In this document: positions 1-8,049 of the stretch, in pieces | Position numbering within the stretch: position 1 is the first letter of the stretch | Layout: the number at the start of each line of letters is the position of its first letter | Assembly (NCBI GenBank): GCA_000875945.1 | Contig: JPZU01000001.1 | Span: forward strand, 792,468-825,059 | DNA from: Lachnospiraceae bacterium TWA4 | GTDB taxonomy: Bacteria; Bacillota; Clostridia; Lachnospirales; Lachnospiraceae | Direction of reading: 5' to 3' | DNA: 32,592 nt | Translations under genes and position numbers: made by a program | The notes under the pieces: generated by a model | Seen by the model: the letters and a program-made list of their open reading frames with translations, nothing else | Databases searched by the model: none | Told to the model about the DNA's origin: nothing

Positions 1-698
1 GGCTCAATAACTATATCATCATTATTTAAAAATGCAATCATTGGAATTTCAGATCCTTTTTCTAAAATTTCCTTTGAACAAGTCGCTACATTGCCTGAAA
101 TTCGAATTTGTGTAGGAATCATATCAAGAGCTATCACAAAGGTCGATGTGTCACCTAATACTCCAGCCTCTGCGATTCCCTTTAAAGTTCCTAATATAAT
201 AACATTTCCAGCTGCACGCACACTTGCTCCTGGATTTACATCTCCAATAACTACTAAATTCCCCTCAGACTCAATTTCTTGACCTGAGCGCAAGGTTCCT
301 CGATAAAAAACTTCCTTTTCTTCGCTAACTATGGACTCTTCGGATTCGCTTTTTACAGATTCATTTTTTGTTTTTGAAGCTTGTAAAAGGCGCTCCTCTA
401 GTAAAAGGCGCTCTTTATATAGTTCCTCTCTATCCGTATTTTCATCTACTACATAGAGAATATTAATTGCAGAATTTTCTACAATTAAATCTAAAATTTC
501 TTCTTCCTCTTCATCTGTAAGTATTCGTCCTGTTAAGGTAATTGCCATACTTGTATTTGTAAGAAATGATGAAGACTCTTTAAATTTTTTAATTACTTCT
601 TGTTTTAAATCTTCAAATGGAAGCTCTGCATTAAGTTGAACAGTAATTCCATTGACACTATTAACTCTGCTTCCTTTAATTATAACTGCCTGCTTCAA
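1..698 (-). CDS. minC: Septum site-determining protein MinC (partial, C-terminus beyond the window)
   Basis: MinC inhibits FtsZ polymerisation away from midcell and works with MinD (and MinE) in division-site placement. About 232 codons are present and the frame stays open to the left edge, so the 3' end and presumably minD/minE lie outside. The C-terminal domain is recognisable by RSGQEIESEGNLVVIGDVNP, followed by PGASVRAAGNVIILGTLKG and a TQIRISGNVAT segment, the glycine-rich beta-helix signature of MinC_C. The N-terminal part is diverged and holds an acidic run (DEEEEEILDL). The start is TTG at 698, chosen because a perfect AGGAGG lies 6 bases upstream and overlaps the mrdA stop codon, so translation is coupled to mrdA. 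The order mreC-mreD-mrdA-minC is the usual Clostridia arrangement. Confidence 0.93.
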   Translation of the reverse strand, partial: MKQAVIIKGSRVNSVNGITVQLNAELPFEDLKQEVIKKFKESSSFLTNTSMAITLTGRILTDEEEEEILDLIVENSAINILYVVDENTDREELYKERLLLEERLLQASKTKNESVKSESEESIVSEEKEVFYRGTLRSGQEIESEGNLVVIGDVNPGASVRAAGNVIILGTLKGIAEAGVLGDTSTFVIALDMIPTQIRISGNVATCSKEILEKGSEIPMIAFLNNDDIVIE

Positions 699-709
699 CA
701 GTATCCTCC

Positions 710-3574
710 TTAGTCATTTACACTAACACCATCTATATTAGATCCATCTTGCTCTAAAACATCTTCTAACTTCTGGTCTGTAAAGTAAAATTTCATCACA
801 TCTTTTGCAACTGAAACTGCATTTGCTGCAGTATATCCATAAGGAATTGAAACTGAAACGGAAATTTCAGGGTTATCATAAGGTGCAAAACTGATAAAGT
901 TTGCATGGTTTCCTCGCTTTTTATTTTCCTGAGCAGTACCTGTCTTACCTGCAACTGTTACATTTGAAACAGCATTTCTAAACCAACTGCTATACTGTTT
1001 ACTATTATTTACTACATCATGCATTCCATCGTAAACAATATTCCATTCACTGTTAGGAAAATCTAAAGTTCGAACAACCTCTTTCTTATATTCTTTTAAA
1101 GTCTTACCTGTACTATCAGTTGTCTTACCTACTAGATTTAATTTTTTCACTTCACCTTTACTTGCTAAAGTTAATAAATATCTATTCATCTGAGTATTCG
1201 TATAGGCATGTGAACCCTGACCGATTGATGACTGAACTGGATCATTTTCTGTCACATGAGGTGTTGACTCTGAAATCTCAATTCCTGTTTTTTCTGATAA
1301 CCCAAACATTCCAGTATATTTTTGAATATTTGCAAGTCCAGTACTTGAATTGTATTTTCCACCTGATTGACTAAGTCTATACCCTACTTCGCAGAAGAAA
1401 TAGTTACAAGATTTTTCTAATGCTCCAGGAATTCCTAATGTTCCATGACTTCCCGGAGAAATCGCACACTTCACTCGAATATTTGATTTATCAAACACAC
1501 CATTTCCTGATGCTGTAATCGTTGAACTTGGAGCAATTACCCCTTCTTCCATTCCTGCAAATGCTGTAATCATTTTAAAAATAGAACCTGGAGCAATTTT
1601 CGTTTGAGTTGCACGATTATATAATGGTGCTGATAAATCTCCATTCAACTGCACCCAATAGGATGAGTCGGTTGTTATCTTGTTGTTATCATAACTAGGA
1701 TATGAAACTAGCGATAATACATTTCCTGTATGAACATCTGTTATTATAACAGATGCTGAACAAGGGTCAAGTGCAAGCTGAGCTGGCGTAAGTTCTAAAC
1801 TACGAATTTTTCTCTTGATAAAGTTATACGCATAAACCTCACCATTTGAATCAAGTTTATTATAATCACTTTCGTTATACGCTAAAACAGCTTGATCAAA
1901 TAATGCTAAACATAGCTGGCGTCCTGTAATATCTTTATTATAAATTAAATATTTATAGACTTCTTTATTAAACCCTTTATCATCATCCAGATTATTTCGA
2001 ATAATACTTACCAAATTCTCAAAAGTTTCACTAGAATTTGAATACTTATTTGTAAGATTTAATTTAGAAACATCAATCCAAGAATTACTTATGGCATATT
2101 CTAAAAATTTATGAAAGCTAATTGTATCATTTTCCCATTCTTTATAAACAGAATCAGAAGTATCTATACTACTTGTCACTAAAATCTTTTCATCTTTTAG
2201 CATCTGATAGGTATAACTAATATATCCTTGAATTTCTTCACTATAAGAATTATTACTCTTATTTTCATTTAATATAATATCACAGACTTTATTAATTGCC
2301 TTTTCTCGTTTAGAAGAAAACTCTGAATAAATTGCTCGCTCTGTTTGACTTGCTTCATCAGAAGCAAAATGAGCCATTGATAAAATATTGTTATTAATCA
2401 ATTGATAATAGACATCTTTTACAGGAATTTTAATTTTTGATGCAATCGTATCTTCTGTAATCTTATAATCTCCATTGACGATTTTAGATACTAAAATTCC
2501 TGCTAAATGTTGTTCAATTAACGCATAGGTTGCTTTTGTTAAATCTGCATCAATAGTTAAATAGACATCATTACCTGCAGTTGAAGGCTTTTCATCTTGT
2601 GTCTGTAGAATAGTTCCTGTATTGTCTTTGATAATGGTCTTACTTCCTTTAGTTCCCTTCAAAGTACTCTCCATTGAATACTCAATACCAGACTTACCTA
2701 CTATATCATTTGCTGCATAGGATTTATCACTTTTTTGGAATGACTGTAATTCTTCTCTATTGTTAATACTACCTGTATATCCAATAATATGTGAGAAATA
2801 TTTCGCATCATTGTATTTTCGCACAGGTTGTTGCTCAATAGAAACACCTAATAAATTGTATTCATGCTCTAAAATATCTGAAACCGTTTCATCTGAAACA
2901 TCCGAAGCAACTACTGCTGGAATATACTTCTGATATCGATTAAGTGCAAGAGCATATCGAATATTTAGAAGTTTTAATAACATATCATTATTAATTTCAT
3001 ATGTTTCTTTTTTACGACTATCCGTATAACCTACTCCATAACGCTGTGTTAATGTTTCTATAACCTCTTTTGCAGTATATTCACTTGCTTCTTTATTTGC
3101 TTTTTTATACGCTTCATCTCCATAAATATCCTTTAGAAAACGAACTAAAGAATTCTCTGTGGATGTTGTAAATACAAATTTTTCATTATCATCTAATGCC
3201 AACGATAACGTTGAATTAATAGTTTCTCCGTGAGCATCTAAGATTTTTATTAAATCTATAATCATCAAATTTCTCTTATATGCATCATAATCACCTGAAT
3301 CAATAATTTCAACATTATAAGCTAATTTATTGTAAGCTAAAATCTTGCCATTTTTATCATAAATCGAACCTCTAGTATAAGCTGTATCAATTATTGTCGT
3401 TGTCTGTTCTTCAAATGAAGCTTGAATATCCTCACCCTGTACAATCTGTAAATTAAACAATCGAAGAATTAATGTTCCAAACATTACAATAAGTAAGATG
3501 AATACAACTAATATTCGTGAAGTAAAAATCTTTTTTGCTACATAACTAATTGAACTTAATAAATCTCTAATCAA
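710..3574 (-). CDS. mrdA: Penicillin-binding protein 2 (class B transpeptidase, elongasome)
   Basis: This membrane-anchored D,D-transpeptidase cross-links peptidoglycan during cell elongation. One N-terminal transmembrane segment (about residues 16-40) is followed by the dimerisation-domain motif RGSIYDKNGKILAYN. The transpeptidase motifs are all present: SIFK (SxxK, about residue 663), SCN (SxN, about 723) and KTGTA (about 876). At 954 residues it is much longer than the roughly 600-700 of typical PBP2. The extra length is a lysine- and asparagine-rich, mostly helical insertion at about residues 360-600, between the dimerisation and catalytic domains; I believe such insertions recur in Lachnospiraceae. 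The start is TTG at 3574, overlapping the mreD stop as TTGA, with AGAGGA upstream. Product assignment is secure from motifs and context; the role of the insertion is unknown. Confidence 0.95.
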   Translation of the reverse strand: MIRDLLSSISYVAKKIFTSRILVVFILLIVMFGTLILRLFNLQIVQGEDIQASFEEQTTTIIDTAYTRGSIYDKNGKILAYNKLAYNVEIIDSGDYDAYKRNLMIIDLIKILDAHGETINSTLSLALDDNEKFVFTTSTENSLVRFLKDIYGDEAYKKANKEASEYTAKEVIETLTQRYGVGYTDSRKKETYEINNDMLLKLLNIRYALALNRYQKYIPAVVASDVSDETVSDILEHEYNLLGVSIEQQPVRKYNDAKYFSHIIGYTGSINNREELQSFQKSDKSYAANDIVGKSGIEYSMESTLKGTKGSKTIIKDNTGTILQTQDEKPSTAGNDVYLTIDADLTKATYALIEQHLAGILVSKIVNGDYKITEDTIASKIKIPVKDVYYQLINNNILSMAHFASDEASQTERAIYSEFSSKREKAINKVCDIILNENKSNNSYSEEIQGYISYTYQMLKDEKILVTSSIDTSDSVYKEWENDTISFHKFLEYAISNSWIDVSKLNLTNKYSNSSETFENLVSIIRNNLDDDKGFNKEVYKYLIYNKDITGRQLCLALFDQAVLAYNESDYNKLDSNGEVYAYNFIKRKIRSLELTPAQLALDPCSASVIITDVHTGNVLSLVSYPSYDNNKITTDSSYWVQLNGDLSAPLYNRATQTKIAPGSIFKMITAFAGMEEGVIAPSSTITASGNGVFDKSNIRVKCAISPGSHGTLGIPGALEKSCNYFFCEVGYRLSQSGGKYNSSTGLANIQKYTGMFGLSEKTGIEISESTPHVTENDPVQSSIGQGSHAYTNTQMNRYLLTLASKGEVKKLNLVGKTTDSTGKTLKEYKKEVVRTLDFPNSEWNIVYDGMHDVVNNSKQYSSWFRNAVSNVTVAGKTGTAQENKKRGNHANFISFAPYDNPEISVSVSIPYGYTAANAVSVAKDVMKFYFTDQKLEDVLEQDGSNIDGVSVND

Positions 3575-3798
3575 AATCTACTTCCTCTCTTAGCTTCCAA
3601 ACTTGTAAGCTTTTCTATAAGAAATGTTTGTATTCTAAATAACGGCAATGAAAAAATCACTGTACAAACCACCTCTGGAAAGATAATATTTTCAAAATAG
3701 AAAGGCAAATTTAAACGATGGCGCAATGCAAAACTAAAAAAGAAAATATATAATCCCATCACAAAATCACTTCCTGCACTAAGCATTGAAGGTATCAC
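3571..3798 (-). CDS. mreD: MreD, C-terminal fragment (downstream of a frameshift)
   Basis: This 75-codon frame carries the second half of MreD, the integral-membrane elongasome protein that works with MreC and PBP2. It encodes about two hydrophobic helices (GLYIFFFSFAL; IIFPEVVCTVIFSLPLF) and ends overlapping the mrdA start. Its nominal GTG start overlaps the TGA of the preceding N-terminal fragment (GTGA). Homology to MreD nevertheless continues upstream of that GTG in this frame: the residues NYDNFV precede IPSM, matching the loop normally found in the middle of MreD. The two fragments are therefore halves of one gene separated by a one-base loss between 3797 and 3831. Translational re-initiation at GTG could still make this half as a separate peptide; that is inference. 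Confidence 0.8.
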   Translation of the reverse strand: MIPSMLSAGSDFVMGLYIFFFSFALRHRLNLPFYFENIIFPEVVCTVIFSLPLFRIQTFLIEKLTSLEAKRGSRF

Positions 3799-4085
3799 AA
3801 AGTTATCATAATTAAAAGACGTATAAAAAAACCATTAATTACGCCTAAGTACATATAGGGAATCGTATAATAACCAATATTTGGACTGCTAGTAATATCC
3901 ATTAGAATTCCTGCCATCAATCCTGCTACTAAGCCTGCCTTCTTCCCCCAACAAAGACCAAACCCTGCAATAAGAATAATTAGTAAGTTAGGAGATATTG
4001 ACAAAAAATTTAACTCTGAAAAGAAATTATTCTGTATATAAAATACTAGCAGGATAAATAAAAACATGAAACCATACTTTTTCAT
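3795..4085 (-). CDS. mreD: MreD, N-terminal fragment (truncated by frameshift)
   Basis: The first half of the rod-shape protein MreD has a short cytoplasmic start (MKKYG), a helix (FMFLFILLVFYIQNNFF), and two more hydrophobic stretches including the conserved LAGLMAGILMDITSS-like segment. The start is ATG at 4085, not the in-frame ATG at 4100, because GGAGGT lies 6 bases upstream of 4085 and is itself part of the 4100 codons. After NGFF the frame runs IRLLIMITL and stops at TGA, about 70-80 residues short of a normal MreD (roughly 165-175 residues). Adding one T either in the T7 run (3825-3831) or the T4 run (3814-3817) fuses it to the downstream fragment. Fusing at the T4 run gives GFFIRLFNYDNFVIP, which looks closest to family members. 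Confidence 0.85.
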   Translation of the reverse strand: MKKYGFMFLFILLVFYIQNNFFSELNFLSISPNLLIILIAGFGLCWGKKAGLVAGLMAGILMDITSSPNIGYYTIPYMYLGVINGFFIRLLIMITL

Positions 4086-4102
4086 CCTTCTACCTCCCAT
4101 TT

Positions 4103-4185
4103 GGCATGAGGTGTGTCAGCTTTTAGCATAAGGCGGTATGCAGTACCAAAGCCCTGATGCTTAAATCTAACAAAGTCCTAATGCC
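4103..4185. repeat. Imperfect 83-base palindrome between mreC and mreD
   Basis: The 117-base gap inside the mre operon is largely filled by a nested inverted repeat. GGCAT (4103-4107) pairs with ATGCC (4181-4185) and AGG with CCT next to it. AGCAT (4125-4129) pairs with ATGCT (4157-4161). GGC/GCC and GGTA/TACC close an apical loop at 4139-4143. On the minus strand it lies between the mreC stop and the mreD ribosome-binding site. It is not followed by a T-run in the mre direction, so it is not an obvious terminator. It could be an intergenic repeat, an mRNA-stability element or an attenuator; the sequence alone does not decide. Confidence 0.5.
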
Positions 4186-4217
4186 TTTTATTTTTTCATA
4201 TTTTGTTTTACGTTACC

Positions 4218-5087
4218 TTATTCCTCTGTATTTTTCCCTGTATCTTTTAAGGTTGTAATAACCAAAACAGTATCTAAATGGTCAAAATCTACTGCTGGAA
4301 CTAAGGTTCCAGACTTTGACATATTGTTTGCATCAACAGTTACTTCATCAACATATCCAATTAAAATACCACCAACATACTTCGTACTTACATTAGAAGT
4401 AACAATAGTGTCTCCAGTATTTACCTCAGCATCTTTATCTATATACATAATGCGAAGTTTTCCTTCTTTATATAATTCTAAATCCCCAGCAACCATACAG
4501 CCAACCTTTTTAGAATTGGAACTATTTTTCATAGCGGTTACATTGCTACTGTCATCAATAATCGCCATAACTTTTGAAGAATTTTTACCTGCTGAAGTTA
4601 CAATCCCTGCAAGTCCTCCCTGTGCGAGAACAACCATATCTTCTTTTATTCCATCATTGGTTCCTTTATCAATTGTAAAATTATGAAACCAATTTCCTGA
4701 ATCCTTACCTATTACATGAGCACCTACCATATCATAATCTGGATAAGATTCCTTCAAATCCAGAAGTTCTTCATAGGTTTTTATTTGATATTTATCTTGC
4801 TGAAGCATATTTACTTCTTCTTGTAGCTGCTCAACTTGTTCTTTTAACTCCTTATTTTCTTTACTTGTACTTGCCAAAGAAGAAACATTTCCATAAGTAT
4901 TTACTACTACACCACCAGCTAAGTTAATTCCCTTTTGCATAGGTAAAAATACTGAACCAAGAAAACTCTGAGTCGAACGAATCGTTTCTCCTCGAATTAA
5001 GGATACTCCTATCAACGCAACAAAAAATACTGTCAATCCAAATAAGACCATTCTCAGGGGTATAATAATCTTTGTTTTTTCTCTCAT
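4218..5087 (-). CDS. mreC: Rod shape-determining protein MreC
   Basis: MreC links cytoskeletal and membrane parts of the elongasome and activates PBP2. The 289-residue protein has one N-terminal membrane helix (about 12-32: RMVLFGLTVFFVALIGVSL), then a coiled coil (about 70-105, with ENKELKEQVEQLQEEV), then the two-barrel domain with conserved phrases such as VIGKDSGNWFHNFTIDKG, GLAGIVTSAG and IDDSSNVTAM. Length and order are normal. The ATG at 5087 is preceded by GAGG with 6 bases between. In many Clostridia mreB lies directly upstream; here an unrelated biosynthetic gene occupies that side, so mreC leads the cluster in this window. A weak promoter candidate (TTGATA, 18 bases, TATAGA at 5101-5130) lies just upstream. 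Confidence 0.95.
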   Translation of the reverse strand: MREKTKIIIPLRMVLFGLTVFFVALIGVSLIRGETIRSTQSFLGSVFLPMQKGINLAGGVVVNTYGNVSSLASTSKENKELKEQVEQLQEEVNMLQQDKYQIKTYEELLDLKESYPDYDMVGAHVIGKDSGNWFHNFTIDKGTNDGIKEDMVVLAQGGLAGIVTSAGKNSSKVMAIIDDSSNVTAMKNSSNSKKVGCMVAGDLELYKEGKLRIMYIDKDAEVNTGDTIVTSNVSTKYVGGILIGYVDEVTVDANNMSKSGTLVPAVDFDHLDTVLVITTLKDTGKNTEE

Positions 5088-5320
5088 TTATAGCCTCGTT
5101 TCTATACATTTTAGATTTTGTAACTATCAAAAGTCATGTACATTTATGAAAATAATCCGCTGAATGCTTATATCCACAAAAATCATTTGAAATAGATACA
5201 TATGGCAAGAAGCCACAACCCCAAAAACCTATGGTTTTTTCGAGTTAGACTCTGAATAGTTACATCTAACTTACATAAATAATCAATACATTTTATCATA
5301 TTTTAATCTAAATGTATAGC
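5088..5320. other. Non-coding gap upstream of mreC
   Basis: This 233-base stretch has no credible gene. Closest to mreC is a possible minus-strand promoter (-10 TATAGA at 5101-5106, -35 TTGATA at 5125-5130, spacer 18). A perfect AT-rich inverted repeat AAAAACC/GGTTTTT (5223-5239, loop TAT) lies between the end of the methionine gamma-lyase-family gene and that promoter. It may serve as a weak terminator, but no clean T-run follows it on the minus strand. A small TGGC/GCCA hairpin sits just beside it. Nothing else stands out. Confidence 0.4.
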
Positions 5321-6598
5321 CTATAGTTCAATAATCTTTGCTTCTAATAATTTTTGTACAGACATCATAATACCAAATCTAGCGTGATTAAATGTAAGTC
5401 CTCCTTGGAAAAATGCTGTATACGGAGGACGAAGTGGCCCGTCTGCACTTAACTCAATGGAAGACCCTTGTACAAAAGCCCCTGCTGCCATAATCACTTC
5501 ATCATCATATCCTGGCATTGCCCAAGGCTCTGGAGATACATAGCTATCAACAGGTGCTGCGGCTTGAATTCCCTTACAAAATGCAATAAGTCCTTCAGGA
5601 CTTCTCATCTCAACAGCCTGAATAATATCATGACGAATTTCTCTAGATGAAGGAATAACTTTATAACCTAATTTTTCGTAAATAGCTGCTGCAAAGATTG
5701 CACCTTTTTCAGCACCTGCTGAAACAGTGGGTGCTAAGAAAAATCCTTGGAAGAACGTTTGATTCATTCCAAGACTTGCACCAACTTCTTTACCTAAACC
5801 TGGAGAAGTGAGTCTATAGGCACAACGTTCGATGCACTCTTTTTTCCCTGCAATATATCCACCAATTGGAGCAAGTCCTCCACCTGGATTTTTAATTAAA
5901 GAACCTACTATCATATCGGCATCAACATCACTTGGCTCAATCTTTTCGATAAATTCACCATAACAGTTATCAACCATAACAATCACTTCTGGTTTAATTC
6001 CTTTGATAAAAGCAATTAACTCTCCAATCTGATTTACTGAAAATGTCGGTCTACTTGCATAGCCTTTTGAACGCTGAATGGTAACTACCTTCGTTTTTTC
6101 ATTAATCGCTTCTTTAATTGCTTCATAATTAAAACTTCCATCTTCTAATAAATCCACCTGACGATAAGACACACCGTATTCTTTTAAAGAGCCCACAGAA
6201 GGTCTAATTCCAATCACTTCTTCTAATGTATCATAAGGTTTTCCCACAGGAGAAAGGAGCTCATCTCCAGGACGTAAATTAGCTGATAACGCTAAATGAA
6301 GTGCATGAGTTCCACAAGTAATCTGAGCACGAACTAGTGCATCTTCTGTATGGAAAGTCTTTGCATAGACTTTTTCTAACGTATCTCTACCATCATCATT
6401 GTATCCGTAGCCTGTTGAAGTTCCAAAATGTGCTTCTGCCACACGACATTCCTGCATCGCTTTTAACACTTTCATTTGATTGTATTCAGCAATTTCATCA
6501 ATTGTTTCAAATCGTTCTTTTAATTCATCCATAACTTCACTTGAAAGCTTTAATACCTTTTCATCAATTCCTAATTCTTTATAAATTTCAAATTCCAT
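5321..6598 (-). CDS. Methionine gamma-lyase-family (YnbB-type) PLP enzyme
   Basis: This fold-type I PLP-dependent protein belongs to the family annotated either as methionine gamma-lyase family or aluminium resistance protein (YnbB in Bacillus). The 425-residue protein shows the family phrases STGYGYNDDGRDTLEKVYA, AQITCGTHALHLAL, MVDNCYGEF and GSLIKNPGGGLAPIGGY, where the lysine of IKNPGG is the expected PLP Schiff-base residue. In Bacillus ynbB lies a few genes from miaA, and here it is immediately downstream of miaA, overlapping it by 11 bases. The actual substrate of this family is not firmly established, so a sulphur amino-acid lyase role is only the annotation by homology. No obvious lesions. 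Confidence 0.9.
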   Translation of the reverse strand: MEFEIYKELGIDEKVLKLSSEVMDELKERFETIDEIAEYNQMKVLKAMQECRVAEAHFGTSTGYGYNDDGRDTLEKVYAKTFHTEDALVRAQITCGTHALHLALSANLRPGDELLSPVGKPYDTLEEVIGIRPSVGSLKEYGVSYRQVDLLEDGSFNYEAIKEAINEKTKVVTIQRSKGYASRPTFSVNQIGELIAFIKGIKPEVIVMVDNCYGEFIEKIEPSDVDADMIVGSLIKNPGGGLAPIGGYIAGKKECIERCAYRLTSPGLGKEVGASLGMNQTFFQGFFLAPTVSAGAEKGAIFAAAIYEKLGYKVIPSSREIRHDIIQAVEMRSPEGLIAFCKGIQAAAPVDSYVSPEPWAMPGYDDEVIMAAGAFVQGSSIELSADGPLRPPYTAFFQGGLTFNHARFGIMMSVQKLLEAKIIEL

Positions 6599-7532
6599 GA
6601 TTAATTATCCCCTTTAATTCTAAAATTCGTAAAGCTTCATTCAGTAATTCTTCTTCTCTTCGAAACTCATCTTTATCAATGAAGTGAACTTCTTTTTCTC
6701 TTCGAAACCATGTCATCTGCCTTTTTGCAAAATGCCTCGTATCTCGTTTTAATGTATAAATAGCTTCTTCTAACGAATACTCTCCTTCTAAATAGGCTAA
6801 GATTTCCTTATATCCAAGTCCTTGCATCGATACCATGTCCTTTGTACAACCTGCTTCCTTTAGCCTTTTTACTTCATCAATTAATCCATCTTCCATCATT
6901 AAATCAATTCGTTTTTCAATTCGCTTATAAAGTTCCTCTCGGTTTTTAGTAAGCACCAAATAGGCAAAATTATAAGGCGAAGATTTTTTTCTCTCTTCTT
7001 CGTTGTGCTTGGAAATTTTCTTTCCACCACTTTGTTTATAAAATTCTAATGCACGAATGACACGTTTTACATTATTGGGATGAATTGCTTTTGCCGCTTC
7101 GCTGTCTACTTCCTGTAGCTTTTTATATAAAACTTCTTTATCCAATTTTTCTAAACTCATTCGATAGTCATTATCGGTATCCGTTTTGGTAAAATCAATG
7201 TCATTTAACAATGCTTGAATATAAAATCCAGTGCCTCCTGTGACAATTGGAATTTTGCCTTTGCTATAAATTTCATCCATTGCTTTAAGAGCCATTTCCT
7301 TAAAAATAACCACATTAAAATCACTCGTTGGCTCTAACACATCAATTAAATAATGTTTAATTCCTTCCATTTCTTCTTGTTTAATTTTAGCAGAACCTAT
7401 ATCCATTCCTTTATATACTTGAATGGAATCTGCACTAATAATTTCTCCATTAATTTTTTTTGCTAAATTAATAGATAATGCGGTCTTTCCAACAGCTGTA
7501 GGTCCTGTAAGTATTACTAAAGGTTTTTTCAT
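6588..7532 (-). CDS. miaA: tRNA dimethylallyltransferase
   Basis: MiaA transfers a dimethylallyl group from DMAPP to N6 of A37 in tRNAs reading codons that start with U. The protein shows the P-loop GPTAVGKTALS near the N-terminus, SADSIQVYKGMDIGSAK with the catalytic Asp, the VTGGTGFYIQALL segment and the C-terminal QMTWFRRE motif. Length (314 residues) is normal for the family. I chose the ATG at 7532, which overlaps the stop of the mutL remnant as TGATG and has AGGGG 8 bases upstream; a GTG one codon earlier (7535) is possible. It overlaps the next gene by 11 bases, so the run mutS-mutL remnant-miaA-lyase is one transcription unit. Confidence 0.96.
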   Translation of the reverse strand: MKKPLVILTGPTAVGKTALSINLAKKINGEIISADSIQVYKGMDIGSAKIKQEEMEGIKHYLIDVLEPTSDFNVVIFKEMALKAMDEIYSKGKIPIVTGGTGFYIQALLNDIDFTKTDTDNDYRMSLEKLDKEVLYKKLQEVDSEAAKAIHPNNVKRVIRALEFYKQSGGKKISKHNEEERKKSSPYNFAYLVLTKNREELYKRIEKRIDLMMEDGLIDEVKRLKEAGCTKDMVSMQGLGYKEILAYLEGEYSLEEAIYTLKRDTRHFAKRQMTWFRREKEVHFIDKDEFRREEELLNEALRILELKGIINHGI

Positions 7533-8041
7533 CACTTTATCCCCTTAAATTTCTTTTCCAGTTCTTTTGCGGAAAGTTTAATTACTGCTTGATAATCTTT
7601 GACTTGCAAAAGTTTTTCAAATAGATTCTTTACTTCACTTTTATTTAATACAGGCTCTTCATTACAAAGTTTTTTTACTAGAAAATCTAGTAATTCTTCT
7701 GATTTCCAACTTTTTTTCTCAATAGCTAAATCTAATAATTCAATAAATACTTGTTGTATAGGTAAACTATAAAAATCCTCTAATACACCATAAATTGCGA
7801 TTTCACGACCTCCAAATGGCTCCGTCTCAAATCCCAAATTTTTTAGCTGCTCTTTTGACTTTTCATACAGCTTTAGCTGCTTAGAATTTAAACTCAAAAC
7901 GACGGGTGGTAATAGCGGATGAATCCTATGCGTCTGTATATGATCTAAGATTTCTTGATATTTCACTCGTTTATAAGCCACACATTGATCCATAATCAAC
8001 CCTTGTTTTTGATATTCTATTATCCAATAATTATCTAACAA
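7532..8041 (-). CDS. mutL: MutL C-terminal domain remnant (no ATPase domain, endonuclease motifs degenerate)
   Basis: MutL normally couples MutS mismatch recognition to strand incision. It has an N-terminal GHKL ATPase domain (about 330 residues) and a C-terminal dimerisation domain. Only the latter is here: LLDNYWIIEY, the region of DQCVAYKRVKYQE, LPPVVLSLNSKQ, LGFETEPFGGREIAIYGV and the terminal ELEKKFKGI align along the MutL C-domain. The metal-binding motif DQHA(X)2E(X)4E reads DQCVAYKRVKYQ, and CPHGRP near the end is missing. The nominal start is TTG at 8041 with GGAAAG immediately before it, which is too close. An ATG 16 codons in (7993), with AAGGG upstream, is a better start but would remove the first beta strand. 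It sits exactly where mutL belongs, 8 bases after mutS and overlapping miaA. It is either a decaying remnant or a reused stand-alone domain. Confidence 0.8.
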   Translation of the reverse strand: MLDNYWIIEYQKQGLIMDQCVAYKRVKYQEILDHIQTHRIHPLLPPVVLSLNSKQLKLYEKSKEQLKNLGFETEPFGGREIAIYGVLEDFYSLPIQQVFIELLDLAIEKKSWKSEELLDFLVKKLCNEEPVLNKSEVKNLFEKLLQVKDYQAVIKLSAKELEKKFKGIK

Positions 8042-8049
8042 CTTTCCAA

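Noticed and set aside
4324-4686. Plus-strand open frame of 120 codons inside mreC
   Set aside because: Antisense shadow of a well-supported gene with no start site or family resemblance; the same applies to the other opposite-strand frames within coding regions.
5223-5239. Rho-independent terminator after the methionine gamma-lyase-family gene
   Set aside because: The stem is AT-rich and on the minus strand is followed by GGGG, not a T-run.
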